NCBI RefSeq assembly: GCF_003751085.1
Contig: NZ_RJJY01000001.1
Span: 3,720,001 to 3,784,000, forward strand
DNA: 64,000 nt
Reading direction: 5' to 3'
Source of the DNA: Micromonospora sp. Llam0
GTDB taxonomy: Bacteria > Actinomycetota > Actinomycetes > Mycobacteriales > Micromonosporaceae
Position numbers and translations under genes: made by a program. Numbering within the stretch: position 1 is the stretch's first letter; the number at the start of each line of letters is the position of its first letter. Positions 27,101 through 37,720 of the stretch are shown here, piece after piece. The notes beneath the pieces are model-generated. The model searched no databases and was not told the DNA's origin. It worked only from the letters and a program-made list of their open reading frames with translations.

Positions 27101-28411
27101 GTGTTCCGTCAACCGAGAACAAGCACCCGCACCCTGATAGCCGCCGTACTCACCGCCACCGCCCTGACCTTGTCGGCCTGCGGCGCCGACGCCGACGACA
27201 GCGGCGACGGCAGCACCCTTCGCCTGTGGCACTACGAAGGCGCCAACAGCGCCATGGGCATCGCCTGGGCCGAAGCCATCAAACAGTTCGAGGCCAGCCA
27301 TCCGGGCGTCACCGTGGTCTACGAGGAGAAGGGCTTCGAGCAGATCCGGCAGAACGCCGGCATGATCCTCAACTCCGATCAGGGCCCGGACATCCTGGAG
27401 TACAACAAGGGCAACGCCACCGCCGGCCTGCTGTCCAAGCAGGGGCTGCTCACCGACCTCAGCGACGTGGTGGCCGAACGCGGCTGGGACGAGATGATCT
27501 CGCCGAGCGTCGCCACCACCTGCCAGTACGACGCCAACGGGGTGATGGGCGGCGATACCTGGTACGGCATCCCCAACTACGGCGAATTCGTCATGGTCTA
27601 CTACAACAAGGACATGTTCGCCGAGTACGACCTGTCGGTGCCCACCACCTTCGCCGAGTTCGAGGGCGTGCTGGACACCTTCGTCGACAACGGCGTCACC
27701 CCCATCTCGGTCGGCGGCGCCGAGTACCCGGCCCAGCAGATCCTCTACGAGTTGGCGTTGACCCAGGCCGACCGGTCCTTCGTCGACGACTTCCAGCTGT
27801 ACGCCAACCCGGTCGACTTCCACGGGCCGGAGTTCAGCTACGCGGCCACCACATTCGCCGAGTGGGTCGACAAGGGCTACATCGGCGCCGACTCCGCCGG
27901 CATCAAGGCCGAGGACATGGGCGTCGCCTTCACCCAGGGCAGCTTCCCGATCATGATCTCCGGCAGCTGGTGGTACGGCCGGATGAGCGACGAGATCACC
28001 GGCTTCGAGTGGGGCACCTTCCTCTTCCCCGGCAGCGACCTGCACCCCGGCTCCGGCGGAAACATCTGGGTGGTGCCGAGCAACGCCAAGAACAAGGACC
28101 TCGCCTACGACTTCATCGACATCACGATGCAGCCGGACATCCAGAACCTGCTCGGCGAGTCCGGCGGGGTCCCGCTGGCCGCTGACCCGGCGGCGATCAG
28201 CAACCCGAAGGCCAAGGAGCTGATCGAGAACTTCAACACGCTCAACGACTCGGACGGGTTGGCCTTCTACCCGGACTGGCCGGCACCGGGCTACTACGAC
28301 GTCCTGGTCGCCGGGATCCAGCAGCTGATCAACGGCAGCAAGTCGCCGGACGAGGTGCTCGACGAGATCGCCAAGCCGTACAACGACAACCTGGCCAGCA
28401 TCGGCGAGTGA
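27101..28411 (+). CDS. Sugar ABC transporter substrate-binding lipoprotein
   Basis: 436 residues. The signal peptide ends in the lipobox LTLSAC (Cys27), followed by an acidic linker and a family 1 extracellular solute-binding fold (LWHYEGANSAMGIAW, VVYEEKGFEQI, GIPNYGEFVMVYYNKD, GSFPIMISGSWW). It captures sugars for the two permeases that follow. GTG 27101 has an ideal GAGGAGG Shine-Dalgarno 7 bases upstream; the frame is open back to 27047 without one. With the GH31 alpha-xylosidase downstream, xyloglucan-derived oligosaccharides are a likely ligand (inference). Confidence 0.9.
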   Translation: MFRQPRTSTRTLIAAVLTATALTLSACGADADDSGDGSTLRLWHYEGANSAMGIAWAEAIKQFEASHPGVTVVYEEKGFEQIRQNAGMILNSDQGPDILEYNKGNATAGLLSKQGLLTDLSDVVAERGWDEMISPSVATTCQYDANGVMGGDTWYGIPNYGEFVMVYYNKDMFAEYDLSVPTTFAEFEGVLDTFVDNGVTPISVGGAEYPAQQILYELALTQADRSFVDDFQLYANPVDFHGPEFSYAATTFAEWVDKGYIGADSAGIKAEDMGVAFTQGSFPIMISGSWWYGRMSDEITGFEWGTFLFPGSDLHPGSGGNIWVVPSNAKNKDLAYDFIDITMQPDIQNLLGESGGVPLAADPAAISNPKAKELIENFNTLNDSDGLAFYPDWPAPGYYDVLVAGIQQLINGSKSPDEVLDEIAKPYNDNLASIGE

Positions 28412-28470
28412 GCGACGACCGTGCGCCGGGGACGCCGGTCCCCGGCGCCCGGTCTGCTCCGGGAGGTTCC

Positions 28471-29412
28471 ATGGTCAAGCCGCTCACCCGCCCCCACCCC
28501 GGTACCCGCGTCGGCGCCCGGAAAGCGGACTACGGATACGTAGCCTTCCTGCTGCCCGGGATCGTGCTGTTCCTCGCCGTGATCGTCGTGCCGCTGCTGA
28601 TGAACATCGGGATCAGCTTCACCCGGTGGTCCGGCGTCGGGACGCCGGAGTGGATCGGGTTCGACAACTACGACCGGTTGCTGCACGACACCAACTTCTG
28701 GATCTCGTTCCGCAACATCGGCTTCATCATCCTCGCGATGGCGGTGCTGCCGACGCTGCTCGGCCTGTTTCTCGCCGCGGTCCTGTTCGACTACGTGGCC
28801 AAACGGATCGGCCCACGTACGGCGAGCGTGTTCCGGTCCGGGCTGTACCTGCCGCAGGTGCTGCCGGTCGCGGTGACCGGCATCGTCTGGGGCTGGATCC
28901 TGCACCCCAGTTACGGTGCGCTGAACTCGATCCTGGAGCGTGTCGGCCTGGGCGCCCTCGCCCAGAACTGGCTCGGCGACCCGGCGTACGCCCTGCTCAG
29001 CGTCATGGCGGTGATGGTCTGGTTCCAGCTCGGCTACCCGGTCGTGATGTTCATGGCCGGACTGCAACGGGTCGATCCGGAGCTCTACGAGGCGGCCGAC
29101 CTCGACGGAGCCGGCTGGTTCCAGCGCTTCACCCGGATCGCGGTGCACCAGATCAAGCCGGAGATCTACGTCGTGCTGGTCACCACCACCATCGCCGCGC
29201 TGAAGATCTTCGGGCAGATCTTCGTGCTGACCCGGGGTGGCCCGGGCAACGCCACCCTGGTGCCGTCGTACTTCGCCTACCAGAACTTCTTCGAGAAGGC
29301 CGACGCCGGATACGGCTCGGCGATCGCCACCGTACTGACCGCCATCATCGTCGTGCTGACCTACCTGTTCCTACGGATCCAGACCCGCGACGAGCGCCTG
29401 GAAGGGAGCTGA
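28471..29412 (+). CDS. Sugar ABC transporter permease (MalF/UgpA type)
   Basis: 313 residues with six membrane segments. The EAA loop EAADLDGAGWFQRFTRIAVH contacts the ATPase. ATG 28471 follows GGGAGG with a 4-base gap; a GTG at 28408 overlapping the preceding stop is the alternative and would add 21 residues. No ATPase gene is present in the operon, so a shared MsiK-type ATPase is expected. Confidence 0.9.
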   Translation: MVKPLTRPHPGTRVGARKADYGYVAFLLPGIVLFLAVIVVPLLMNIGISFTRWSGVGTPEWIGFDNYDRLLHDTNFWISFRNIGFIILAMAVLPTLLGLFLAAVLFDYVAKRIGPRTASVFRSGLYLPQVLPVAVTGIVWGWILHPSYGALNSILERVGLGALAQNWLGDPAYALLSVMAVMVWFQLGYPVVMFMAGLQRVDPELYEAADLDGAGWFQRFTRIAVHQIKPEIYVVLVTTTIAALKIFGQIFVLTRGGPGNATLVPSYFAYQNFFEKADAGYGSAIATVLTAIIVVLTYLFLRIQTRDERLEGS

Positions 29413-29413
29413 G

Positions 29414-30268
29414 ATGGTCGCCGCCACAGCTGCCCGGCGCGGCCGGCCCGGCCGGCTGACCGCCTCGACCGTCCTGATCGGCCTGACCGTGCTCACCCTG
29501 CTGGTGCTGGCGCCGTTCCTGGTCGTGGCGCTCAACGCGGTGAAGGCGCCGGCCGAGTACGCCGCCAACGGTCCGCTCTCCCTACCCGGCGAGCTCTACC
29601 TGCGCGGCATCGTCGACTTCTGGTTCCGGGTCGACTTCGGCGAGAAGCTGTGGAACAGCTTCCTGATCAGCGCCACGGTCGCCGTCGGCGCGGTGGTGAT
29701 CTCGGTGCTCAACGCGTACGCGATCGGCATCGGCCGGATGCGCGGACGACTCGCCTTCCTGATGTTCTTCCTGCTGGCCAACCTGCTGCCGCAGGAGGCG
29801 CTGGTCTACCCGCTGTACTACCTGTCCAAACAGGTCGGGCTCTACAACAGCCGGATCGCGGTCATCATCATCTTCACCGCGATCCAGGCCGCGTTCGGCA
29901 CCTACCTGCTCTCCTCGGTGTTCCGCGACTTCCCGCGACAGCTGCTGGAGGCCGCCGCGATGGACGGGGCGGGCAAGTGGCGGGTGCTGTGGAAGGTGGT
30001 GGTGCCGACCAGTTGGCCGACGCTGTCGGTGCTGTTCACCTTCTTCTTCATCTGGACCTGGAACGAGTTCTTCCTGCCGCTGATCTTCCTCATCTCCAAC
30101 GACAAGCAGACGGTGCCGGTCGCGCTCGGCGTGCTGCAGGGAGACCGGATGATGGACGCCACCACCACCAGCGCGTCGGCGCTGCTCGGCATCGTGCCGG
30201 CGGTGCTGTTCTTCCTCATCTTCCAGCGCACCCTGACCCGGGGCGTGCTGGCCGGCGCGGTCAAGTAG
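29414..30268 (+). CDS. Sugar ABC transporter permease (MalG/UgpE type)
   Basis: 284 residues with six membrane segments and the EAA loop EAAAMDGAGKWRVLWKVVVP. It begins one base after the stop of the partner permease, with a GAAGGGAG Shine-Dalgarno. It pairs with the upstream permease and binding protein to import an oligosaccharide. Confidence 0.92.
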   Translation: MVAATAARRGRPGRLTASTVLIGLTVLTLLVLAPFLVVALNAVKAPAEYAANGPLSLPGELYLRGIVDFWFRVDFGEKLWNSFLISATVAVGAVVISVLNAYAIGIGRMRGRLAFLMFFLLANLLPQEALVYPLYYLSKQVGLYNSRIAVIIIFTAIQAAFGTYLLSSVFRDFPRQLLEAAAMDGAGKWRVLWKVVVPTSWPTLSVLFTFFFIWTWNEFFLPLIFLISNDKQTVPVALGVLQGDRMMDATTTSASALLGIVPAVLFFLIFQRTLTRGVLAGAVK

Positions 30269-30291
30269 GACCTGACCCCGAGAGAGGTTCG

Positions 30292-32574
30292 ATGAAATTC
30301 AGCAACGGCTACTGGCGGATGCGCGACGGCGTACGGCCGCTCTATCCCGCGCAGGTGCACGACGTCGAGGTCGAGCCGGCGGCACTGACCGTGTACGCCC
30401 CGACCCGGCGGATCACCGGTCGCGGCGACACCCTCAACCAGCCGCTGCTCACCGTACGCTGCACTTCCCCCGCCCCCGACGTGATCTCCGTCCAGGTGGG
30501 GCACTTTCTCGGCCGGCGGCGCCGGCATCCGGACTTCGCCCTGACCACCGAGCCGGGCACCGAGGTCCAGGTGACCGACGACGCCGAGTACGCCAGCATC
30601 ACCTCGGGCGGGCTGACCGCCCGGTTCACCCGGGGCGACAGCTGGCAGCTGGAGTTCGTGGCCGCCGACCGGGTGCTCACCGGCAGCGGCTACAAGAGCA
30701 TGGCCGCGCTGGACACCGACGACGGGTCGTACGTGCGGGAACAGCTCAGCCTCGGCGTCGGCGAGACGGTGTACGGGCTCGGTGAGCGGTTCGGTCCGCT
30801 GGTCCGCAACGGCCAGGTGGTCGACATCTGGCAGGAGGACGGCGGCACCAGCAGCGAGCAGGCGTACAAGAACGTCCCGTTCTATCTCACCACCGGCGGG
30901 TACGGGGTGTTCGTCAACCACCCCGGGCTGGTCTCGTTCGAGGTCGGCTCCGAGGTGGTCTCCCGGGTGTCGTTCAGCGTCGCCGGGCAGAGCCTGGAGT
31001 ACCTGGTCATCTACGGTCCGACGCCGCGCGAGATCCTGCGCAAGTACACCGCCCTGACCGGCCGCCCGGCCCTGCCGCCGGCCTGGTCGTTCGGGCTGTG
31101 GTTGAGCACCTCGTTCACCACCTCCTACGACGAGCAGACGGTGAGTTCGTTCATCGACACCATGGCGGAGCTGGAGCTGCCGCTGTCGGTGTTCCACTTC
31201 GACTGTTTCTGGATGCGCGAGTTCCACTGGTCGAACTTCGAATGGGATCCGCGGGTCTTCCCCGAGCCCGAGCTGATGTTGGAGCGGCTACGCAAGCGGG
31301 ACCTGAAGGTCTGCGTGTGGATCAACCCGTACATCGCGCAGCGGTCGGCGCTGTTCGCCGAGGGGGCGGCGCGGGGCTACCTGGTCCGCACCGCCGACGG
31401 CGACGTCTGGCAGTGCGACCTCTGGCAGGCCGGGATGGGTCTGGTCGACTTCACCAACCCGGACGCCCGGCGCTGGTACGCCGACAAGTTGCGGGCGTTG
31501 CTGGACATGGGCGTCGACGCGTTCAAGACCGACTTCGGTGAGCGGATTCCGACCGACGTGGTCTGGCACGACGGCGCCGACCCCGAACGGATGCACAACT
31601 ACTACACGCACCTGTACAACCGGACGGTGTTCGACCTGCTCCGGGAGCACCGCGGCGAGGGCGATGCGGTGCTGTTCGCCCGGTCGGCGACCGCCGGCGG
31701 GCAGCAGTTCCCAGTGCACTGGGGCGGTGACTGCGAGTCCACCTTCGAGTCGATGGCGGAGAGCCTGCGCGGCGGGCTGTCGCTGGCGATGTCCGGGTTC
31801 GGTTTCTGGAGCCACGACATCGGCGGTTTCGAGGGCCGGCCGGCACCGGAGGTGTTCAAACGCTGGATCCCGTTCGGGCTGCTCTCCTCGCACAGCCGGT
31901 TGCACGGCAGCCAGACCTACCGGGTGCCGTGGACATTCGACGAAGAGGCGGTCGACGTGCTGCGGATCTTCACCCGGCTCAAGGCGCGGCTGATGCCGTA
32001 CCTGTTCGGTCAGGCGGTACTGGCCCACCGGGATGGGATCCCGGTGATGCGTCCACTGGTCGCCGACTTCCCGGACGACCCGGCGGTGACCCACCTGGAG
32101 CGGCAGTACCTGCTCGGGGACAGCCTGCTGGTGGCGCCGGTGTTCCGGGCCGACGGGCAGGTCGACTTCTACCTGCCGGCCGGCACCTGGACCCACCTGC
32201 AGACCGGGGAGGAGGTCACCGGCCCGGGCTGGGTACGCCGGACGGTCGGGTTCGACCAGGTGCCGGTGCTGGTGCGCCCCGGCACGGTGCTGCCGCTCGG
32301 GGCGAACTCGGACCGACCGGACTACCCGTACGCCGACGGGGTGACCCTGGCGGTGTACCAGCTCGCCGACGGGCAGCGGGTGCAGGTGTCGGTGCCGGCG
32401 CTGGACGGGTCCGAGGCCGCCCGGTTCGTGGTGACCCGGGACGGCACGGCGGTCACCGCGGACCGGGTCGCCGGGCCGGCCCTGCCGTGGCGGGTGCAGC
32501 TGGTCGGCCACGGCGAGGTCCGAGAGGTGGCGGCCGACATCAGCCGGTGGCAGGGGGAGCTGACGGACCGGTAG
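30292..32574 (+). CDS. GH31 alpha-xylosidase (YicI type)
   Basis: 760 residues. The nucleophile is D414 in KTDFGERIPTD and the acid/base is D480 in HWGGDCEST. The run KTDFGERIPTDVVW...DGADPERMHNYY closely follows E. coli YicI, an intracellular alpha-xylosidase acting on isoprimeverose and xyloglucan oligosaccharides. No signal peptide is present, consistent with hydrolysis after import by the ABC system. AGAGAGG precedes ATG 30292. Its last 35 bases overlap the convergent TetR gene. Confidence 0.92.
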   Translation: MKFSNGYWRMRDGVRPLYPAQVHDVEVEPAALTVYAPTRRITGRGDTLNQPLLTVRCTSPAPDVISVQVGHFLGRRRRHPDFALTTEPGTEVQVTDDAEYASITSGGLTARFTRGDSWQLEFVAADRVLTGSGYKSMAALDTDDGSYVREQLSLGVGETVYGLGERFGPLVRNGQVVDIWQEDGGTSSEQAYKNVPFYLTTGGYGVFVNHPGLVSFEVGSEVVSRVSFSVAGQSLEYLVIYGPTPREILRKYTALTGRPALPPAWSFGLWLSTSFTTSYDEQTVSSFIDTMAELELPLSVFHFDCFWMREFHWSNFEWDPRVFPEPELMLERLRKRDLKVCVWINPYIAQRSALFAEGAARGYLVRTADGDVWQCDLWQAGMGLVDFTNPDARRWYADKLRALLDMGVDAFKTDFGERIPTDVVWHDGADPERMHNYYTHLYNRTVFDLLREHRGEGDAVLFARSATAGGQQFPVHWGGDCESTFESMAESLRGGLSLAMSGFGFWSHDIGGFEGRPAPEVFKRWIPFGLLSSHSRLHGSQTYRVPWTFDEEAVDVLRIFTRLKARLMPYLFGQAVLAHRDGIPVMRPLVADFPDDPAVTHLERQYLLGDSLLVAPVFRADGQVDFYLPAGTWTHLQTGEEVTGPGWVRRTVGFDQVPVLVRPGTVLPLGANSDRPDYPYADGVTLAVYQLADGQRVQVSVPALDGSEAARFVVTRDGTAVTADRVAGPALPWRVQLVGHGEVREVAADISRWQGELTDR

Positions 32575-33199
32575 CCGGGTTGGCCGCCAGGTCGGTTGCC
32601 GCCCCGGCGGTGAGGGCGGCGGCGACTGAGGCAGCCAGCCGGGCGACGTAGCCGCGCGGCAGCGGGGTACGGGCCACCGCGAGCCGCCAGTAGAGCGGGC
32701 CGACCATCAGGTCGACGACGAAGTCGGGATCGGTGTCGGCGGGCAGTTCGCCCCGCCGCACCGCCCGGTTCGTCACCAGGGTGCCGATCCCCCGCTGGTT
32801 GTCGCGCAGGGCTGCCTGCAGGGTCTGCGCGATCGCCGGGTTGCGGGCCGCCTCGGCGAGCAGGTCCGGCACGATCTGCCCGGCCAACGGATGACGCAAC
32901 GCCCGGGCCGCGATGGTCAGCACCAGCTCGAGGTCACCGCGCAAGGTGCCGGTGTCCGGCACGGCGGTCACCCCGAGGGCGACCTCGGAGACGATCCCGA
33001 TGACCATCTCCAGTTTCGAACCCCACCGCCGGTAGACGGCGGTCTTGCCGACCCCGGCGCGGCGGGCGACCGCTTCGATGGACATCCTGCCGTAGCCGAC
33101 CGCGGCCAGTTCCTGCAACGCGGCAGCCCGGATCGCCTGCGTCACGTCCTCCCGCAGCACCGCCGCGCCGGCCGGTGGTCGCTTTCCGTCGCCCTGCAT
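32540..33199 (-). CDS. TetR-family regulator
   Basis: 219 residues. The N-terminal helix-turn-helix is AALQELAAVGYGRMSIEAVARRAGVGKTAVYRRWGSK, typical of TetR/AcrR; the C-terminal domain resembles TetR_C_11/C_16 types. The tail is Ala/Pro-rich. The 3' end overlaps the GH31 gene by 35 bases in convergent orientation. A 9-bp inverted repeat 20 bases upstream of ATG 33199 suggests autoregulation and possible control of the divergent exporter genes at 33464. Confidence 0.88.
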   Translation of the reverse strand: MQGDGKRPPAGAAVLREDVTQAIRAAALQELAAVGYGRMSIEAVARRAGVGKTAVYRRWGSKLEMVIGIVSEVALGVTAVPDTGTLRGDLELVLTIAARALRHPLAGQIVPDLLAEAARNPAIAQTLQAALRDNQRGIGTLVTNRAVRRGELPADTDPDFVVDLMVGPLYWRLAVARTPLPRGYVARLAASVAAALTAGAATDLAANPATGPSAPPATG

Positions 33200-33219
33200 T
33201 CGAGCCAGTGTAACCGCAC

Positions 33220-33241
33220 GACGGTACGGTTGCGTATCGTC
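33220..33241. promoter_or_regulatory. Inverted repeat upstream of the TetR gene, operator candidate
   Basis: GACGGTACG (33220-33228) and CGTATCGTC (33233-33241) are complementary at 8 of 9 positions around GTTG. The site lies 21 bases upstream of the TetR ATG, within the divergent intergenic region shared with the Wzm-like gene. A related half-site GACGGTATCG recurs near 33270. Confidence 0.5.
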
Positions 33242-33463
33242 GTCGCCTCCCCTACCGTTTCCGTCAGGACGCGACGGTATCGTTCCGTGCCATCGGACAT
33301 GAAGGTGAGCAGCCGGGCATGAACCGGCCTCACCGGTCCGGCACCACCCGTGCCAGCGGGTCGCGCGGCACCGTCGTCGCGACGTCCGGGACGAGAGGTA
33401 CCCGTCGGAGAGGGGCGCGGGTGTGCACGAGCGGCAGCGTTGGCTGATGGAAGGACAGATCGG

Positions 33464-34369
33464 ATGCGGCAGCCAACCAGTGGCACGACCGTGACGCTGG
33501 AACCGGACAGCGGGCCCACCCTCGCCGAGCTGGCCCGACAACACGGCCTGGCGGTGAGCGGTGCCCGCCCGTCGCTGGGTGCCTACGTCAAGCAGTTGTG
33601 GTCCCGGCGGCACTTCATCTGGGCGTACTCCAACGCCCGGCTGATCGCCATGTACACCAACGCCCGGCTGGGCCAGATCTGGCAGGTGATCACCCCGCTG
33701 GCCAACGCCGGGGTCTACTTCCTGGTCTTCGGGCTGCTGCTGGGCACCGACCGCGGCATCGACAACTACATCGCGTACCTCTGCACCGGGATCTTCATCT
33801 TCACCTTCACCCAGCAGGCGGTGACCACCTCGGCCCGGTCGATCGGCGACAACATGAACCTGATCCGGGCGGTGCACTTTCCCCGGGCCAGCCTGCCGCT
33901 GACCTCGGTGCTGGTGCAGTTGCAGCAACTCGCCCCGTCGATGACCGTGCTGGCGGTCATCATGCTGGCCACCGGTGAGGGGATCGACCTCAGCTGGCTG
34001 CTGCTGATCCCGGCGCTGCTGCTGCAGACGCTGTTCAGCGGTGGGCTGGCCATGATGGTGGCCCGCTGGGCGGCGCGCACCAGTGACCTTTCCCAGCTGC
34101 TGCCGTTCGTGATGCGGACCTGGCTGTACTCATCCGGCGTGTTCTACAGCATCGACCGGTTCACCGGCGACCTGCCCGGCTGGGTGGTCACCGTGCTGCA
34201 GTTCAACCCGATGGCGGTCTACATCGACCTGGTCCGCTACGCGTTGATGGACTCGATGGGCAGTCCGCCCGGGTACCTGTGGCCAGCGGCCGGCGGTTGG
34301 GCCCTGCTGATGGGTGTGGCGGGTTTCATCTACTTCTGGCGTGCGGAGGAGGAGTACGGCCGTGGCTGA
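33464..34369 (+). CDS. Polysaccharide/teichoic acid ABC exporter permease (Wzm/TagG type)
   Basis: 301 residues with an amphipathic N-terminal helix and six membrane segments of the ABC-2 polysaccharide exporter family. YTNARLGQIWQVITPL and FTFTQQAVTTSARSIGDNMNLIRAVHFPRA are characteristic. It exports lipid-linked glycans or polyol phosphates with the adjacent ATPase. ATG 33464 follows GGAAGGA; the upstream frame to 33350 lacks similarity. No glycosyltransferase genes lie next to it, so the substrate is unknown. Confidence 0.88.
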   Translation: MRQPTSGTTVTLEPDSGPTLAELARQHGLAVSGARPSLGAYVKQLWSRRHFIWAYSNARLIAMYTNARLGQIWQVITPLANAGVYFLVFGLLLGTDRGIDNYIAYLCTGIFIFTFTQQAVTTSARSIGDNMNLIRAVHFPRASLPLTSVLVQLQQLAPSMTVLAVIMLATGEGIDLSWLLLIPALLLQTLFSGGLAMMVARWAARTSDLSQLLPFVMRTWLYSSGVFYSIDRFTGDLPGWVVTVLQFNPMAVYIDLVRYALMDSMGSPPGYLWPAAGGWALLMGVAGFIYFWRAEEEYGRG

Positions 34370-35162
34370 CCTGCTGGACGCACCGGCTTCCGGGACCGAC
34401 ACCCGGGTGCCCACCGTGATCGTCGACAACCTGCACGTCGTCTACCGGATCAACACCGGCGGCGGCGGGCGCAACAGCCCGGTCGCGGCGCTGCGGCGGA
34501 TCGCGACCCGCAAACGCGCCCCGACGGTACGCGAGGTGCACGCCATTCGCGGCGTCAGCTTCGTGGCGCACCGTGGTGAGGCGATCGGGCTGATCGGCAG
34601 CAACGGCTCCGGCAAGTCGACCCTGCTGCGTGCGGTGGCCGGCCTGCTGCCACCGCGCCGGGGCAAGGTCTACACCCAGGGCCAGCCGTCCCTGCTCGGG
34701 GTGAACGCCGCCCTGATGAACGACCTGACCGGCGAGCGCAACGTGGTGCTCGGCTGCCTGGCGATGGGGATGAGCCCGGCGGAGGTGCGGGCGAAGTACG
34801 ACGGGATCGTACAGTTCTCCGGCATCAATGAGCGGGACGATTTCGCGTCGCTGCCGATGCGGACCTACTCGTCGGGTATGGCGGCCCGGCTGCGCTTCTC
34901 GATCGCCGCGGCGAAGAGCCACGATGTGCTGATGATCGACGAGGCGCTGGCCACCGGCGACGCCGCGTTCCAGCGGCGCAGCGAGGAACGGGTCCGTGAG
35001 CTGCGGGCCGAGGCCGGGACCGTCTTCCTGGTCAGTCACAGCAACAAGTCGATCCTGGACACCTGTGAGCGCAGTATCTGGCTGGAGTCCGGCGTGATCC
35101 GCATGGACGGGCCAAGCACCGAGGTGGTCAAGGCCTACCAGGAGTACGCCAACCGCAGGTGA
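34362..35162 (+). CDS. Polysaccharide/teichoic acid ABC exporter ATPase (Wzt/TagH type)
   Basis: 266 residues: Walker A GSNGSGKS, the Wzt-type LLGVNAALMNDLTGERNV, signature YSSGMAARLRFSIA and Walker B VLMIDEALATGD. It ends just after the ATPase domain and lacks the C-terminal glycan-binding domain of long Wzt proteins. GTG 34362 has GGAGGAGGAG about 8 bases upstream and overlaps the permease end by 8 bases. Confidence 0.9.
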   Translation: MADLLDAPASGTDTRVPTVIVDNLHVVYRINTGGGGRNSPVAALRRIATRKRAPTVREVHAIRGVSFVAHRGEAIGLIGSNGSGKSTLLRAVAGLLPPRRGKVYTQGQPSLLGVNAALMNDLTGERNVVLGCLAMGMSPAEVRAKYDGIVQFSGINERDDFASLPMRTYSSGMAARLRFSIAAAKSHDVLMIDEALATGDAAFQRRSEERVRELRAEAGTVFLVSHSNKSILDTCERSIWLESGVIRMDGPSTEVVKAYQEYANRR

Positions 35163-35217
35163 CCCGCACGGGTGTCCGGGGGCGGCGTACCCGCCGCCCC
35201 CGGACACCCGTGCGGGT
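35162..35217. terminator. Perfect 26-bp stem-loop between convergent genes
   Basis: The arms 35162-35187 and 35192-35217 are exactly complementary around the loop TACC. The hairpin begins in the stop codon of the exporter ATPase and ends 13 bases before the chitinase stop. It has no T-tract, but its perfect GC-rich stem and convergent position suggest a bidirectional terminator. Confidence 0.75.
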
Positions 35218-35230
35218 GGTGGTTTCAGCG

Positions 35231-36844
<1,614 letters not shown>

Positions 36845-36866
36845 CAGGCGTCTCCCCATTTAGTTA

Positions 36867-36877
36867 GGAAACTTTCC
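36867..36877. promoter_or_regulatory. GGAAACTTTCC palindrome upstream of the chitinase gene
   Basis: A perfect 11-base palindrome with further partial symmetry on both sides sits 23-33 bases upstream of the chitinase start, in an AT-richer stretch. It could be an operator for chitin or cellulose induction. It does not match the DasR consensus (ACTGGTCTAGACCACT). Confidence 0.45.
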
Positions 36878-37001
36878 ATAAAGTGCCTGAGACGCTACTC
36901 ACACATCGGCCGGTTCGTCAAGATGTCGATATCTCGATGGCTGCGGTACCCGACCAAGCGTCGTCCGGCACCACCGGGGACCGCGCGGACGAACCCGGGG
37001 C

Positions 37002-37352
37002 TCAGATCCGGCGTCGGCCGGAGAACCCACACTCCAGGCGGTGGTACCAGCGGATCTCGCCGTCGCCTTCCAGCCAGCACCACAGGACCGGACGGTCGTC
37101 CAGCTCGCCCGGGAAGTCGAGCAGCACCGGGGCGACGCCCTTGACCTGGATCTCCTGCTCATTCAGCTCGTCGAGAATCCCGTAGATCCGCGCTTCCAGC
37201 CCCTTCACCTCGGCCAGACCGCCGTGCGGGCTGTCCGATCCGGCCGCCAGGTCCGCCCGCAACTCAGCCAGGTCCGCGCGGAGCAGGACCAGCTCGTCGA
37301 TCCGTGGACGGAGGGTTGCCATCAGGTGGCGGGCCTGGGCGAGGGTGAACAC
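37002..37352 (-). CDS. DUF2203 family protein
   Basis: 116 residues. The N-terminus MFTLAQARHLMATLRPRIDELVLLRADLAE and the later GLEARIYGILDELNEQEIQVKGV...GLLDFP-like segment (here VLLDFPGEL), then VLWCWLEGDGEIRWYH, are the conserved DUF2203 pattern. The function of the family is unknown; the N-terminal half is predicted to form a helical hairpin. No clear operon partner is present. Confidence 0.85.
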   Translation of the reverse strand: MFTLAQARHLMATLRPRIDELVLLRADLAELRADLAAGSDSPHGGLAEVKGLEARIYGILDELNEQEIQVKGVAPVLLDFPGELDDRPVLWCWLEGDGEIRWYHRLECGFSGRRRI

Positions 37353-37720
37353 GTTCGCCAGTATGGTCCATCACCACCCGTCGTGGGTCGACCGGTCGCC
37401 GGAGAACTGCGGCCGACCGTCACGCGAGACCGCTGGACTGCGGCCGCTGACCCGGACGGCTGCCCCGGGCCGCCGCCGGTCGCCGTGCGCCGGCGGCGGC
37501 ACTGGGCGCGTCGGCGGAACGCGCCCGGCAGCCGGCCGTAGGGGGGCAGCCAGGGCCGGCTGTCGACGTCGCCGCAGGGGAAGTCACGACACGACGCCGG
37601 TGCGGCGGTCGCCCAGCTCCGGCGGATTTCGTTCCCGTCGAGCCAGCTACAACCACCTATGTCGCAAACGGTAGCCACACCAACACGTTCGGCGGAAGAG
37701 GGTGAGCGTGAATGAATACC
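37353..37720. other. Non-coding gap between DUF2203 and proC
   Basis: About 370 bases with no supported gene. Open frames here lack family similarity and plausible ribosome binding sites. The region should hold the DUF2203 promoter; I see no strong hairpin or consensus promoter. Confidence 0.5.

Noticed and set aside
28408..28470. GTG 28408 start for the first sugar permease
   Set aside because: The GTGA overlap is attractive, but ATG 28471 has a good GGGAGG site and the extra residues are not conserved-looking. Kept as an alternative.
36895..37185. Several short frames on both strands around 36.9-37.2 kb
   Set aside because: All overlap DUF2203 or the chitinase leader and lack recognisable features.
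37322..37678. 118-residue minus frame in the DUF2203-proC gap
   Set aside because: Low complexity, no ribosome binding site, and overlaps the DUF2203 start.
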